From the NCBI RefSeq assembly GCF_001969385.1, contig NZ_CP014796.1, positions 682,001 to 746,000 of the forward strand: a DNA stretch of 64,000 nucleotides, in the 5' to 3' direction. The translations under genes were made by a program, and so were the position numbers. The notes under the pieces were generated by a model, which was not told where the DNA came from, searched no databases, and was given only the letters and a program-made list of their open reading frames with translations. This document shows positions 18,877-26,450 of the stretch, in pieces; within the stretch, counting starts at the first letter, position 1; each line of letters begins with the position of its first letter. Origin of the DNA: Salipiger profundus (lineage in GTDB: Bacteria; Pseudomonadota; Alphaproteobacteria; Rhodobacterales; Rhodobacteraceae).

Positions 18877-18916
18877 TGGCTGTCGGCCGTTGCGTGTCTT
18901 GGCTGTTGGCCGTGGC
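18877..18916. repeat. Two imperfect direct repeats upstream of pheT
   Basis: TGGCTGTCGGCCGTTGC (18877-18893) recurs as TGGCTGTTGGCCGTGGC (18900-18916), matching at 15 of 17 positions with a period of 23 bases. They lie in the shared region between the ABC permease operon and pheT. Spacing near two helical turns could suit a regulator, but a simple slippage duplication is as likely. Confidence 0.4.
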
Positions 18917-19055
18917 TATTAGCCTAGGGGAAAACACCGCGATGGCAAACGCGCTCTGGCCTGCGCGCCGGGCATTTGGCCGCGCCCCTTTCCCCCTGCG
19001 CCGCGATGGGGTAAGGCGCTGCGGACACGGACAACCAACCCCGGGCGGCACCGCG

Positions 19056-21452
19056 ATGAAATTCACGCTTTCCTGGCTGAAAGAGCACCTCGACACCACG
19101 GCCACGGTCGACGAGATCACCGAGGCCCTCACCGATCTCGGACTCGAAGTCGAAGGGGTCGAGAACCCCGCCGACCGTCTTTCCGCCTTTACCATCGGCA
19201 AGGTAACGGCCGCCGAGAAGCACCCGGACGCCGACAAGCTCAGGGTCTGCACCGTCGAGACCGACGAGGGCCCGAGCCAGATCATCTGCGGCGCACCGAA
19301 CGCGCGCGAGGGCATCACCGTCGTGGTGGCCAAGCCCGGCACCTATGTCCCCGGCATCGACACCACCATCCAGGTCGGCAAGATCCGCGGCATCGAGAGC
19401 TTCGGCATGATGTGCTCCGAGCGCGAGATGGAGCTTTCCGACGAGCACAACGGCATCATCGAGCTGCCCTCGGGCGAGATCGGCCAGCGCTTCACCGATT
19501 GGCTGGCCGAGAACGACCCGGCCAAGGTCGATCCGGTGATCGAGATCGCGATCACCCCGAACCGCCCCGATGCGCTTGGCGTGCACGGCATCGCCCGCGA
19601 TCTCGCGGCGCGCGGGCTCGGCACGCTGAAGCCGCTTGCGGAGGTGACCGTGCCCGGTGCCTTCCCCTGCCCCGTCTCGGTGACCATCGAGGACAGCGCG
19701 AAAGAGGGCTGCCCGGTGTTCTGCGGCCGGGTGATCCGCGGCGTGAAGAACGGCCCCTCGCCGCAATGGCTGCAGGACCGGCTCAAGGCCATCGGCCTGC
19801 GCCCGATCTCGTTCCTCGTGGACGTGACCAACTATTTCACCTTCGACCGCAACCGCCCGCTGCACGTCTTCGACGCCGACAAGGTGTCGGGCGGCCTGCG
19901 GGTGCACGCGGCCGCGGGCGGCGAAACGCTCGAGGCCCTCGACGAGCGGACCTACACCATGGAGCCGGGGATGATCCTCATCTCCGACGACAGCGGCCCC
20001 GAGAGCCTTGGCGGCGTGATGGGCGGCGAGCCGACCGGCGTGTCGGACGAGACCGTGAACGTCTTCGTCGAGGCGGCCTATTTCGATCCGATCCGCACCG
20101 CCTACACGGGCCGTGGCCTCAAGATCAACTCCGACGCCCGCTACCGCTTCGAACGGGGCATCGACCCGGCCTCGGCGGCGCCGGGGATCGAGGCGGCAAC
20201 GCAGATGATCCTCGACATTGCCGGCGGCGAGGCCTCCGAGGTGATCGTCGCAGGCGAGGTGCCGGACGTGTCGCGCGCCTACAAGCTCGACACCGACCGG
20301 GTGATCTCGCTCGTCGGCATGGAGATCCCGGCGGAAGAGCAGCGCGCGACGCTGACCGCGCTCGGCTTCACGCTCGACGGTGACATGGCGCAGGTGCCGA
20401 CCTGGCGCCCCGACGTGATGGGCGAGGCCGATCTCGTGGAAGAGGTCGCACGCGTCGCATCGCTCACCAAGCTGCAGGGCCAGCCGATGCCGCGCCCGCA
20501 GTCCGGTGTGCCGGCGCCGATCCTGTCGCCGATGCAGAAGCGCGAGCAGGTCGCCCGCCGCACCGTGGCCGAGCTCGGCTACAACGAGTGCGTGACCTAC
20601 AGCTTCATCGACAAGGCGGCGGCCGAGCTCTTCGGCGGCGGTGACGACGCGACGATGCTGGCCAACCCCATCAGCTCCGAGATGAGCCACATGCGGCCGC
20701 AGCTGCTGCCGGGCCTGCTGCAGGCCGCCGCCCGCAACCAGGCGCGCGGCTTCGCCGACGTGGCCCTCTTCGAGGTCGGCGCGGCCTTCCACGGCGGCGA
20801 GCCGATGGAACAGCACACGCAGGTGACCGGCCTTCTCGTCGGCCGCACCGGCCCCAAGGACGTGCACGGCGCCTCGCGCCCCGTCGACATCTATGACGCC
20901 AAGGCCGACGCCGAGGCGGTGCTCTCGGCGATGGGCGCGCCTGCCAAGATGCAGATCCTGCGCGGCGCCGAGGAATGGTGGCACCCGGGCCGTCATGGCA
21001 AGCTGTGCCTTGGCCCCAAGAAGGTGCTGGGCGTCTTCGGCGAGATCCACCCCAAGGTGCTTGCCGAGCTGGGCGTGAAGGGCCCGGCGGTGGCCTTCGT
21101 GCTCTACCCGCAGGAAATCCCGCTGCCGCGCAAGTCGGGCTCGGGCCGCCCGGCGCTGAAGCTCGCGGACCTGCAGGCGGTCGAACGCGATTTCGCCTTC
21201 GTGGTCGACGCCGATGTCGCTGCGCTGGACCTCGTGAACGCCGCCGCGGGCGCCGACAAGGCGCTGATCGAGGAGGTCCGGGTCTTCGACGAGTTCATCG
21301 GCGGTTCGCTCGGCGAGGGCAAGAAATCGCTGGCCATCACCGTGCGCCTGCAGCCCAGCGAGACCACGCTGAAGGAAAAGGACATCGAGGCCGTTGCCGC
21401 GAAGATCGTCGAGAAGGTCGGCAAGGCCACCGGCGGCACCCTGCGCGGCTGA
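19056..21452 (+). CDS. pheT: Phenylalanine--tRNA ligase beta subunit
   Basis: A 798-residue subunit of the heterotetrameric PheRS that charges tRNA-Phe. It begins MKFTLSWLKEHLDT, the invariant start of bacterial PheT. It contains the EMAP-like tRNA-binding domain (about 40-150, with ICGAPNAREG), the B3/B4 editing module, B5, and a C-terminal FDX-ACB anticodon-binding domain (from about 700, with LPRKSGSGRPALKLADLQ and FDEFIGGSLGEGKKSLAI). The ATG at 19056 is chosen by that conserved start; the frame is open far upstream only because of the GC content. pheS is not next to it, so the operon is split here. Confidence 0.96.
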   Translation: MKFTLSWLKEHLDTTATVDEITEALTDLGLEVEGVENPADRLSAFTIGKVTAAEKHPDADKLRVCTVETDEGPSQIICGAPNAREGITVVVAKPGTYVPGIDTTIQVGKIRGIESFGMMCSEREMELSDEHNGIIELPSGEIGQRFTDWLAENDPAKVDPVIEIAITPNRPDALGVHGIARDLAARGLGTLKPLAEVTVPGAFPCPVSVTIEDSAKEGCPVFCGRVIRGVKNGPSPQWLQDRLKAIGLRPISFLVDVTNYFTFDRNRPLHVFDADKVSGGLRVHAAAGGETLEALDERTYTMEPGMILISDDSGPESLGGVMGGEPTGVSDETVNVFVEAAYFDPIRTAYTGRGLKINSDARYRFERGIDPASAAPGIEAATQMILDIAGGEASEVIVAGEVPDVSRAYKLDTDRVISLVGMEIPAEEQRATLTALGFTLDGDMAQVPTWRPDVMGEADLVEEVARVASLTKLQGQPMPRPQSGVPAPILSPMQKREQVARRTVAELGYNECVTYSFIDKAAAELFGGGDDATMLANPISSEMSHMRPQLLPGLLQAAARNQARGFADVALFEVGAAFHGGEPMEQHTQVTGLLVGRTGPKDVHGASRPVDIYDAKADAEAVLSAMGAPAKMQILRGAEEWWHPGRHGKLCLGPKKVLGVFGEIHPKVLAELGVKGPAVAFVLYPQEIPLPRKSGSGRPALKLADLQAVERDFAFVVDADVAALDLVNAAAGADKALIEEVRVFDEFIGGSLGEGKKSLAITVRLQPSETTLKEKDIEAVAAKIVEKVGKATGGTLRG

Positions 21453-21482
21453 CACCGCGCCGGCATCCGGCACTGGACGTCA

Positions 21483-21516
21483 GAAAAGGCGGCCCCGCGA
21501 AGGGGCCGCCTTTTCT
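21483..21516 (+). terminator. Bidirectional Rho-independent terminator between pheT and the EF-hand gene
   Basis: A 14-base-pair perfect stem, GAAAAGGCGGCCCC (21483-21496) and GGGGCCGCCTTTTC (21502-21515), encloses a GCGAA loop. Because the stem starts with an A-run and ends with a T-run it can work in both directions, serving pheT and the convergent EF-hand gene. Confidence 0.85.
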
Positions 21517-21541
21517 CTTTCCTGCGCCTGTTTGCCCTGGC

Positions 21542-21994
21542 TCAGTTCGCGGGCTGCCCCTTCTGGAGCATGGCGAAATCCTCCGCCGTGACCGCGCCGT
21601 CGCCGGTCTGGTCGATCATGGCAATCCAGCCCTGCTTGGCGCCGAGGAACTCGGCCTCGGTCACCGCCCCGTCACCGTCGCCGTCGTTCGCGTCGAGCGT
21701 CATTCCCTCGGCAACGACCGACATCGCGCCCCGCCCTGCGCCGGGCTGGCCTGCCATGTCGTTGGCGCGCGCCTCGTCGAAGACGGCGTATTCCTCGGCA
21801 TCGAGTGTGCCGTTCTCGTCGGCATCGAAGGTGTAGAACACATCGCCCCGACGCTCTTGCGCTTCGGCCAGCGTCACCCGGCCGTCGCCGTCCAGATCCC
21901 AGCTCTCGATGAAATGCGCACCCGGTTCCTGGGCCGCGGCCATGCCCGCGAGGGTGAAGACCGCGACGACCGTGGCCTTGAGAATACGTGTCAT
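21542..21994 (-). CDS. Secreted EF-hand calcium-binding protein
   Basis: A 150-residue acidic protein with a signal peptide (MTRILKATVVAVFTLAGMAAA). Four EF-hand-like loops are visible: DLDGDGRVTLAE, DADENGTLDAEE, DANDGDGDGAVTEAE and DQTGDGAVTAED. The first, second and fourth are canonical DxDxDG-type loops and the third is irregular in its lead-in. It probably binds Ca2+ in the periplasm. The start (21994) follows an AAGGACAAAGG ribosome-site region. It is 28 bases downstream of the carboxymuconolactone-decarboxylase-like gene, so the two may share a message. No partner is evident. Confidence 0.8.
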   Translation of the reverse strand: MTRILKATVVAVFTLAGMAAAQEPGAHFIESWDLDGDGRVTLAEAQERRGDVFYTFDADENGTLDAEEYAVFDEARANDMAGQPGAGRGAMSVVAEGMTLDANDGDGDGAVTEAEFLGAKQGWIAMIDQTGDGAVTAEDFAMLQKGQPAN

Positions 21995-22022
21995 CCTTTG
22001 TCCTTTCGTGGCATGGCAGGCG

Positions 22023-22361
22023 TCAGACAGCCGCCATCTCGTCGTAGGCGGCCAGCGCCTTGGTGCCGTACATGACACCCGGGCCACCGCCCATCTCGAC
22101 GCAGACCGCCAGGGTCTCGGCGATCTCCTCGCGGGTGGTGCCCATCCGAACGAGCGCCTCGGTGTGGAAGAGGATGCAGGGCTCGCAGCGGATCGCCACG
22201 GCGATTCCGAGCGCTACGAGCTCCTTCTGCTTGTGCGTCAGCGCGCTATCGCCCTTGAGGCTCTTCGCGATGGCCCCGAAGCCCTGCGCGGTCTCGCCGA
22301 TCGCGGCGTTGAACGCCTTGACCTGCGGTTTCATGTCGGACAGCGTTTCCTTGTAGCCCAT
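22023..22361 (-). CDS. Carboxymuconolactone decarboxylase/AhpD-like protein
   Basis: A small all-helical protein of 112 residues with the CMD/AhpD core. The motif is CEPCILFHTEALVRMG: a CxxC pair followed by His, the redox-active arrangement of AhpD-type alkylhydroperoxidase proteins. It may serve in thiol redox or peroxide handling rather than in aromatic catabolism, since no pca genes are near. The start at 22361 is fixed by GGAGG five bases before the ATG. A perfect 16-base palindrome lies 11 bases upstream of the start and may be its operator. Confidence 0.82.
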   Translation of the reverse strand: MGYKETLSDMKPQVKAFNAAIGETAQGFGAIAKSLKGDSALTHKQKELVALGIAVAIRCEPCILFHTEALVRMGTTREEIAETLAVCVEMGGGPGVMYGTKALAAYDEMAAV

Positions 22362-22371
22362 CTGGCCCTCC

Positions 22372-22387
22372 ATTCGAAATTTCGAAT
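22372..22387. promoter_or_regulatory. Perfect 16-bp palindrome upstream of the CMD/AhpD-like gene
   Basis: The sequence ATTCGAAATTTCGAAT is fully self-complementary. It has the form ATTC-N8-GAAT, which I recall as the half-site arrangement reported for the persulfide-sensing ArsR-family repressor SqrR of Rhodobacter. It lies just upstream of the ribosome site of a CxxC protein, so redox or persulfide control is a reasonable guess. Confidence 0.5.
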
Positions 22388-22485
22388 ATCTTAGACCACG
22401 CCCGCCGCATCGCGGCATTGATCGAGATCAGGAGGTGCGGTGGACCCGCAATGTCGCTGCCCGTGGGCCCCGCAGAGCGACCTGC

Positions 22486-22547
22486 GAAGAATTTTCGTCG
22501 AAAAATCTCTCCGCCCCATGGAAAGAATTTTCCGACGAAAATTCTTC
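22486..22547. repeat. Nested inverted repeats, three copies of AAGAATTTTC
   Basis: GAAGAATTTTCGTCG (22486-22500) is the exact reverse complement of 22533-22547 (CGACGAAAATTCTTC). A second stem uses AAGAATTTTC (22523-22532) and GAAAATTCTT (22537-22546) around a CGAC loop. The right-hand arm can therefore pair with either left-hand copy, giving two mutually exclusive hairpins. AT-rich units of this sort look like an interspersed palindromic element in GC-rich roseobacter DNA. An RNA switch is the other reading. Confidence 0.6.
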
Positions 22548-22572
22548 TCCCCACCGATCGGACAAAACGCAG

Positions 22573-22594
22573 AAAGCGCCCCGGAGGGCGCTTT
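22573..22594 (-). terminator. Likely terminator of the mcd transcript
   Basis: AAAGCGCCC (22573-22581) and GGGCGCTTT (22586-22594) form a nine-base-pair stem with a CGGA loop, flanked on the minus-strand exit side by a T-rich stretch. It lies 114 bases past the mcd stop codon. The rest of the 22388-22707 gap holds the nested repeats and no convincing gene. Confidence 0.55.
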
Positions 22595-22707
22595 TCATGG
22601 CTGGTGAGGCAGGCATCCTTCCCAGGCGGGGGGCAGCGTGCCATCACTTGCTGCCGGACTTCGGCGTGCCGCCGAGGCAGACCCCCGCCGGAGGGTCTGC
22701 GACATCG

Positions 22708-24396
22708 TCAGCCGAGGAGCCGTCTTGCGATGACCTGCGCCTGGATTTCGGCGGCACCCTCGAAGATGTTGAGGATGCGGGCGTCGCAGAGGATGCGGCT
22801 TACCGTGTATTCCAGCGCGAAGCCGTTGCCGCCGTGGATCTGCAGCGCGTTGTCGGCATTCGCCCAGGCGACGCGGGCACCGAGCAGCTTGGCCATGCCG
22901 GCCTCGAGATCGCAGCGGATGCCCTCGTCCTTCTCGCGGGCGGAGAAATAGGTGAGCTGACGCGCCACCATGATCTCGACCGCCATCATGGCGAGCTTGC
23001 CGGAGACGCGAGGGAAGTCGATCAGCGACTTGCCGAACTGCTTGCGGTCCTCGGCGTATTTCATGCCCACGTCGAGCGCCGACTGGGCGACGCCGATGGC
23101 GCGGGCGGCGGTCTGGATGCGGGCGCTCTCGAAGGTCTCCATGAGCTGCTTGAAGCCCTTGCCTTCCTCGCCGCCGAGCAGGTTCTCGCCCTTGACCTTG
23201 AAGCCGTCGAAGCCGAGCTCGTACTCCTTCATGCCGCGATAGCCGAGCACCTCGATCTCGCCGCCGGTCATGCCCTCGGTCGGGAACGGATTGGCATCAT
23301 CGCCGGGCGTCTTTTCCGCCAGGAACATCGACAGACCCTTGTAGTTGTCGCTCGACGGGTCGGTCCGCGCCAGCAGCGTCATCACGTGCGTCCGCGCGGC
23401 GTGGGTGATCCAGGTCTTGTTGCCGGTGACGGTGTAGTCGCCGTTGTCGTCCTTGACTGCGCGGGTGCGCAGGCTGCCGAGGTCGGACCCGGTGTTGGGC
23501 TCGGTAAAGACCGCGGTGGGCAGCTTCTCGCCCGAGGCCAGCGCCGGAAGCCACTTCTCCTTCTGCGCGTCGGTGCCGCCGGCGAGGATCAGCTCGGCCG
23601 CGATTTCGGAGCGCGTGCCCAGCGAACCCACGCCGATATAGCCGCGCGACAGCTCCTCGGAGACCACGCACATCGACGCCTTGCTGAGCCCCAGGCCGCC
23701 ATACTGCTCGGGGATGGTGAGACCGAAGACGCCCATCTCGGCCAGCTCCTCGATGATCTCCATCGGGATCAGCTCGTCCTTGAGGTGCCATTCGTGGGCG
23801 TTGGGTTCGACCTTGTCGACGGCATAGCGGCGGAACTGCTCGCGGATCATCTCGAGCTCGTCGTCGAGACCGGTCTTGCCAACGGTAATCTCGGCAGAGC
23901 GTTCCTGCATCAGCTCGACAAGACGCGTGCGGGCGCCCTGCGTGTTGCCGCGCGCCATCAGCGTCTCGACCGCGTCGGTACGGAACGCCGAGAGCGCGCC
24001 TGCGTCGAGACCCAGATCGGACAGGCGCACCATCTCGCCCTGGTTCATCTGGATGCCGCCGGCGATCTGGCTGAGGTATTCACCGAAGGCGATCTGGTGG
24101 ATCAGCTGCTCGACCTCGGTGAAGCTGCCCTCGCCCGTGAGCTTGTCGGCCCAGTACTGCATCTGCCGCAGGCTCTCGACATAGGTCGCGAGCCACGCCA
24201 GCCCGTGGGCGGCGAACTGGTTCGCCTCGATCAGCTTTCCGGAAACGCGGCCATCTTCCACGACCGTTGCGCGCACCGCCTGTTTCGCCTTTTCGAGGAC
24301 CTCTTCCGCCGGCGCGATCGCCGCCCCGGTGAGGCTCATCAGGTCGTCGAGCAGGATGCCCTGGCCAAGCGTCACGTCCGCTCCGTCATGTGCCAT
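22708..24396 (-). CDS. mcd: Methylsuccinyl-CoA dehydrogenase (acyl-CoA dehydrogenase family, ethylmalonyl-CoA pathway)
   Basis: A 562-residue flavoprotein, much longer than ordinary acyl-CoA dehydrogenases (about 380) because of an N-terminal helical extension of about 165 residues. That layout is typical of (2S)-methylsuccinyl-CoA dehydrogenase, which makes mesaconyl-CoA during acetyl-CoA assimilation in Rhodobacteraceae. The dehydrogenase part contains FTEPNTGSDLGSLRT, a KTWITHA flavin segment, QIHGGNGFALEYTVSRILCDAR and the family-specific end NIFEGAAEIQAQVIARRLLG. It stands alone, not beside ccr or mch. An AT-rich promoter lies upstream. A general acyl-CoA dehydrogenase is the alternative. 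Confidence 0.8.
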   Translation of the reverse strand: MAHDGADVTLGQGILLDDLMSLTGAAIAPAEEVLEKAKQAVRATVVEDGRVSGKLIEANQFAAHGLAWLATYVESLRQMQYWADKLTGEGSFTEVEQLIHQIAFGEYLSQIAGGIQMNQGEMVRLSDLGLDAGALSAFRTDAVETLMARGNTQGARTRLVELMQERSAEITVGKTGLDDELEMIREQFRRYAVDKVEPNAHEWHLKDELIPMEIIEELAEMGVFGLTIPEQYGGLGLSKASMCVVSEELSRGYIGVGSLGTRSEIAAELILAGGTDAQKEKWLPALASGEKLPTAVFTEPNTGSDLGSLRTRAVKDDNGDYTVTGNKTWITHAARTHVMTLLARTDPSSDNYKGLSMFLAEKTPGDDANPFPTEGMTGGEIEVLGYRGMKEYELGFDGFKVKGENLLGGEEGKGFKQLMETFESARIQTAARAIGVAQSALDVGMKYAEDRKQFGKSLIDFPRVSGKLAMMAVEIMVARQLTYFSAREKDEGIRCDLEAGMAKLLGARVAWANADNALQIHGGNGFALEYTVSRILCDARILNIFEGAAEIQAQVIARRLLG

Positions 24397-24465
24397 GAAT
24401 CATTTCCTTTTCCTGGGTCCACACGCAAATAACCACTTTGCAGGTGCAGCGCAAGAAAAATACAT

Positions 24466-24494
24466 ATTATAGCACCTATAGGTTCTATTGTTAC
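24466..24494 (-). promoter_or_regulatory. Putative mcd promoter with a palindrome between -35 and -10
   Basis: Read leftward, GTAACA (24494-24489) is followed after exactly 17 bases by a consensus TATAAT (24471-24466), about 70 bases before the mcd start codon. The perfect ten-base palindrome ACCTATAGGT (24474-24483) lies between the two hexamers, where a dimeric repressor would block polymerase. The region is strikingly AT-rich for this chromosome. Confidence 0.5.
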
Positions 24495-24543
24495 CCGCTA
24501 ATTCCTTGATGCAGGGGGTTGAAAGCCGTGATAAGCGCGGGAA

Positions 24544-25314
24544 ATGGACGTGATCTTTTCCCTCGTGTCGCCGGCCGGGCTGGCACTTGCCTGCAGTATC
24601 GCGATCCTGGCAGGCCTGATCAAGGGAATGGTCGGATTCGCGATGCCGATGATCCTGATCTCGGGGCTCAGCAGCTTCCTGCCGCCCGAGATCGCGCTTG
24701 CCGGGCTCATCCTGCCGACCCTCGCGACCAACGCCATCCAGGCACTGCGGCAGGGCCCGCGCGCGGCGCTGCACTCGGTGCGCCGCTTCCGGGTGTTCCT
24801 CGGCATCGGCCTGGCGTTCCTGCTCCTGTCGTCGCAGCTTGTCACCGTGCTCTCGGTGCCGGTGATGCTGGCGCTGATCGGCGGGCCGGTGGCGCTGTTC
24901 TGCGTGATGCAGATCGCCGGCTGGCGGCCGCACCTGGCAGGCGGCGCAAACCGCGGGCTCGAAGCTGCGGTCGGCTCGGTCGCGGGGTTCCTCGGCGGCA
25001 TGTCCGGGGTCTGGGGGCCGCCGCTGGTGGCCTATCTCACCGCCATCGACACCGAGAAGCGCGAGCAGATCCGCATCCAGGGCGTCGCCTACGGGCTGGG
25101 CGCCGTGGCGCTGACCGGAGCGCATGTTGTGTCGGGCGTGCTGAACGCCCAGACGGTGCAGTTCTCGGCGCTGCTGCTGGCCCCCGCGCTGGCGGGCATG
25201 TGGATCGGGCTCAAGGTGCACGACCGCATTGACCAGGCGATGTTCCGCAAGATCACCCTCTGGGTGCTGCTCATTGCCGGGCTGAACCTGCTGCGCCGGG
25301 CGCTGATGGGCTGA
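24544..25314 (+). CDS. TauE/SafE-family sulfite/organic anion exporter
   Basis: A 256-residue polytopic membrane permease, only distantly like the TauE protein at 8.1-9.0 kb. It has the two related halves of the family (GLIKGMVGFAMPMILISGLSS, and GGMSGVWGPPLVAYLTAID in the second half). It is divergent from mcd and convergent with the enolase-superfamily gene, only six bases away. Such exporters often accompany sulfonate or sulfolipid catabolism, where they remove sulfite. Here the neighbours are an enolase-superfamily enzyme and a ThDP enzyme. The substrate is unassigned. Confidence 0.8.
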   Translation: MDVIFSLVSPAGLALACSIAILAGLIKGMVGFAMPMILISGLSSFLPPEIALAGLILPTLATNAIQALRQGPRAALHSVRRFRVFLGIGLAFLLLSSQLVTVLSVPVMLALIGGPVALFCVMQIAGWRPHLAGGANRGLEAAVGSVAGFLGGMSGVWGPPLVAYLTAIDTEKREQIRIQGVAYGLGAVALTGAHVVSGVLNAQTVQFSALLLAPALAGMWIGLKVHDRIDQAMFRKITLWVLLIAGLNLLRRALMG

Positions 25315-25320
25315 GCCCGC

Positions 25321-26445
25321 TCAGCCGAGCGCCGGCTCCACCGCGTATTTCGCAAGCTGCGCGGGATCGACCTCGACGCCAAGACCCGGCCCCTTCGGAA
25401 CATGCACGCGCCCCGCCTCGACCGGAAAGGGCGCGGTGAGGATGTCTTCGGCGGCATAGTAGCGCGACATGTAGAACTCGCAGTCGAGCCGCAGCTCGGG
25501 CAGTGCCGCCATGAGATGTGCCCCCGCCGCATGCGCAAGCCCGGTCTCGAACATGCAGCCGCCGTAGACCTCGATCCCGGCGGCACGGGCGATGGCCGCC
25601 ACCTCGAGCGCGCGGCGGATGCCGCCGGCCTTGAACACCTTCAGCGAGAAGATGTCGGCCATGCGAATTTGCACACCGTAGAGCGCCTCGCGCACGCCGA
25701 AGACCGACTCGTCCGCCATGATCGGCGTGTCGATCACATGGGCGATATGCGCCAGCGTCTCGCGCTCGTGCATCTTCACCGGCTGCTCGACAAAGGTCGG
25801 ACGGAACGCCTCGAGATCGCGGATATGACGCACCGCGTCAAAGGCGGTGAGCCCCTGGTTGTAGTCGATGCGCAGGTCGGCCTCGGCGCCGTAATCGGCG
25901 CGCAGCCGCTCCAGCCGCATCAGGTCGAAGTCATGCCCGCGAAAGCCCGTCTTGATCTTGAAGATCCGCACACCGTCGGCCCACATCTCGGCCACGTCCT
26001 CGAGATCCTTGCCGAAATCCGGGTTGGCGACGGAAAAGCTCAGGCCCATGTCCTCGCGCATCCGGCCGCCCACCAGCTCGCTCACCGACAGGCCCGAGAT
26101 CTTGCCCGCCAGATCCAGCAGGGCCATCTCGAGCGCGGCCTTGGCCTCGGGGTGGCCGACGACGGCGGTCTCGGCGGTCTTCATCAGCGGCTCGACCTGC
26201 ACCGGGTCGGCGCCGACGATGTGCGGCCGCAGGTAGACATGCAGCGCGGCAAGCGCCGCCTCGGCGGTGCCGGTGAAGGCGGGCCAGGTCGCCGCCTCTC
26301 CCCAGCCCGTGAGCCCGGTATCGGTGATCAGCTCGAGAATCACCGTGTGGATGCCCGCGACGTCGCCGATGCCGTGGGAATGCACCGCCTTGCCGGGGAT
26401 GTTGATCCGGTGCACCCGGAGTTGCTCGATCCTGTGGTCGCTCAT
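25321..26445 (-). CDS. Enolase-superfamily enzyme (mandelate racemase/muconate cycloisomerase group)
   Basis: A 374-residue protein with the N-terminal capping domain and C-terminal barrel of the superfamily. The catalytic Lys motif is FKIKTGF. The metal ligands are seen as LRIDYNQG (Asp), PTFVEQP (Glu) and IMADESVFG (Asp/Glu), and SLKVFKAGG supplies the second catalytic Lys of the muconate-lactonizing subgroup. It should abstract the alpha proton of a carboxylate, giving racemisation, cycloisomerisation or dehydration. The start at 26445 is the first ATG that leaves the family N-terminus intact. It lies five bases after the ThDP enzyme gene. The substrate is unknown; no catechol genes are near. 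Confidence 0.82.
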   Translation of the reverse strand: MSDHRIEQLRVHRINIPGKAVHSHGIGDVAGIHTVILELITDTGLTGWGEAATWPAFTGTAEAALAALHVYLRPHIVGADPVQVEPLMKTAETAVVGHPEAKAALEMALLDLAGKISGLSVSELVGGRMREDMGLSFSVANPDFGKDLEDVAEMWADGVRIFKIKTGFRGHDFDLMRLERLRADYGAEADLRIDYNQGLTAFDAVRHIRDLEAFRPTFVEQPVKMHERETLAHIAHVIDTPIMADESVFGVREALYGVQIRMADIFSLKVFKAGGIRRALEVAAIARAAGIEVYGGCMFETGLAHAAGAHLMAALPELRLDCEFYMSRYYAAEDILTAPFPVEAGRVHVPKGPGLGVEVDPAQLAKYAVEPALG

Positions 26446-26450
26446 CTGTC

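Noticed and set aside
17601..19055. A 485-codon N-terminal extension of PheT
   Set aside because: It runs antisense to the ABC transporter genes and has no PheT-like content; the conserved PheT start MKFTLSWLKEHLD is at 19056.
22440..22607. Trp-type attenuator leader
   Set aside because: There are only two Trp codons, they are far apart, and no biosynthetic gene lies downstream on that strand. Kept only as a repeat/hairpin observation.
22435..24432. Rightward 665-codon frame over mcd
   Set aside because: Antisense shadow of a conserved enzyme.
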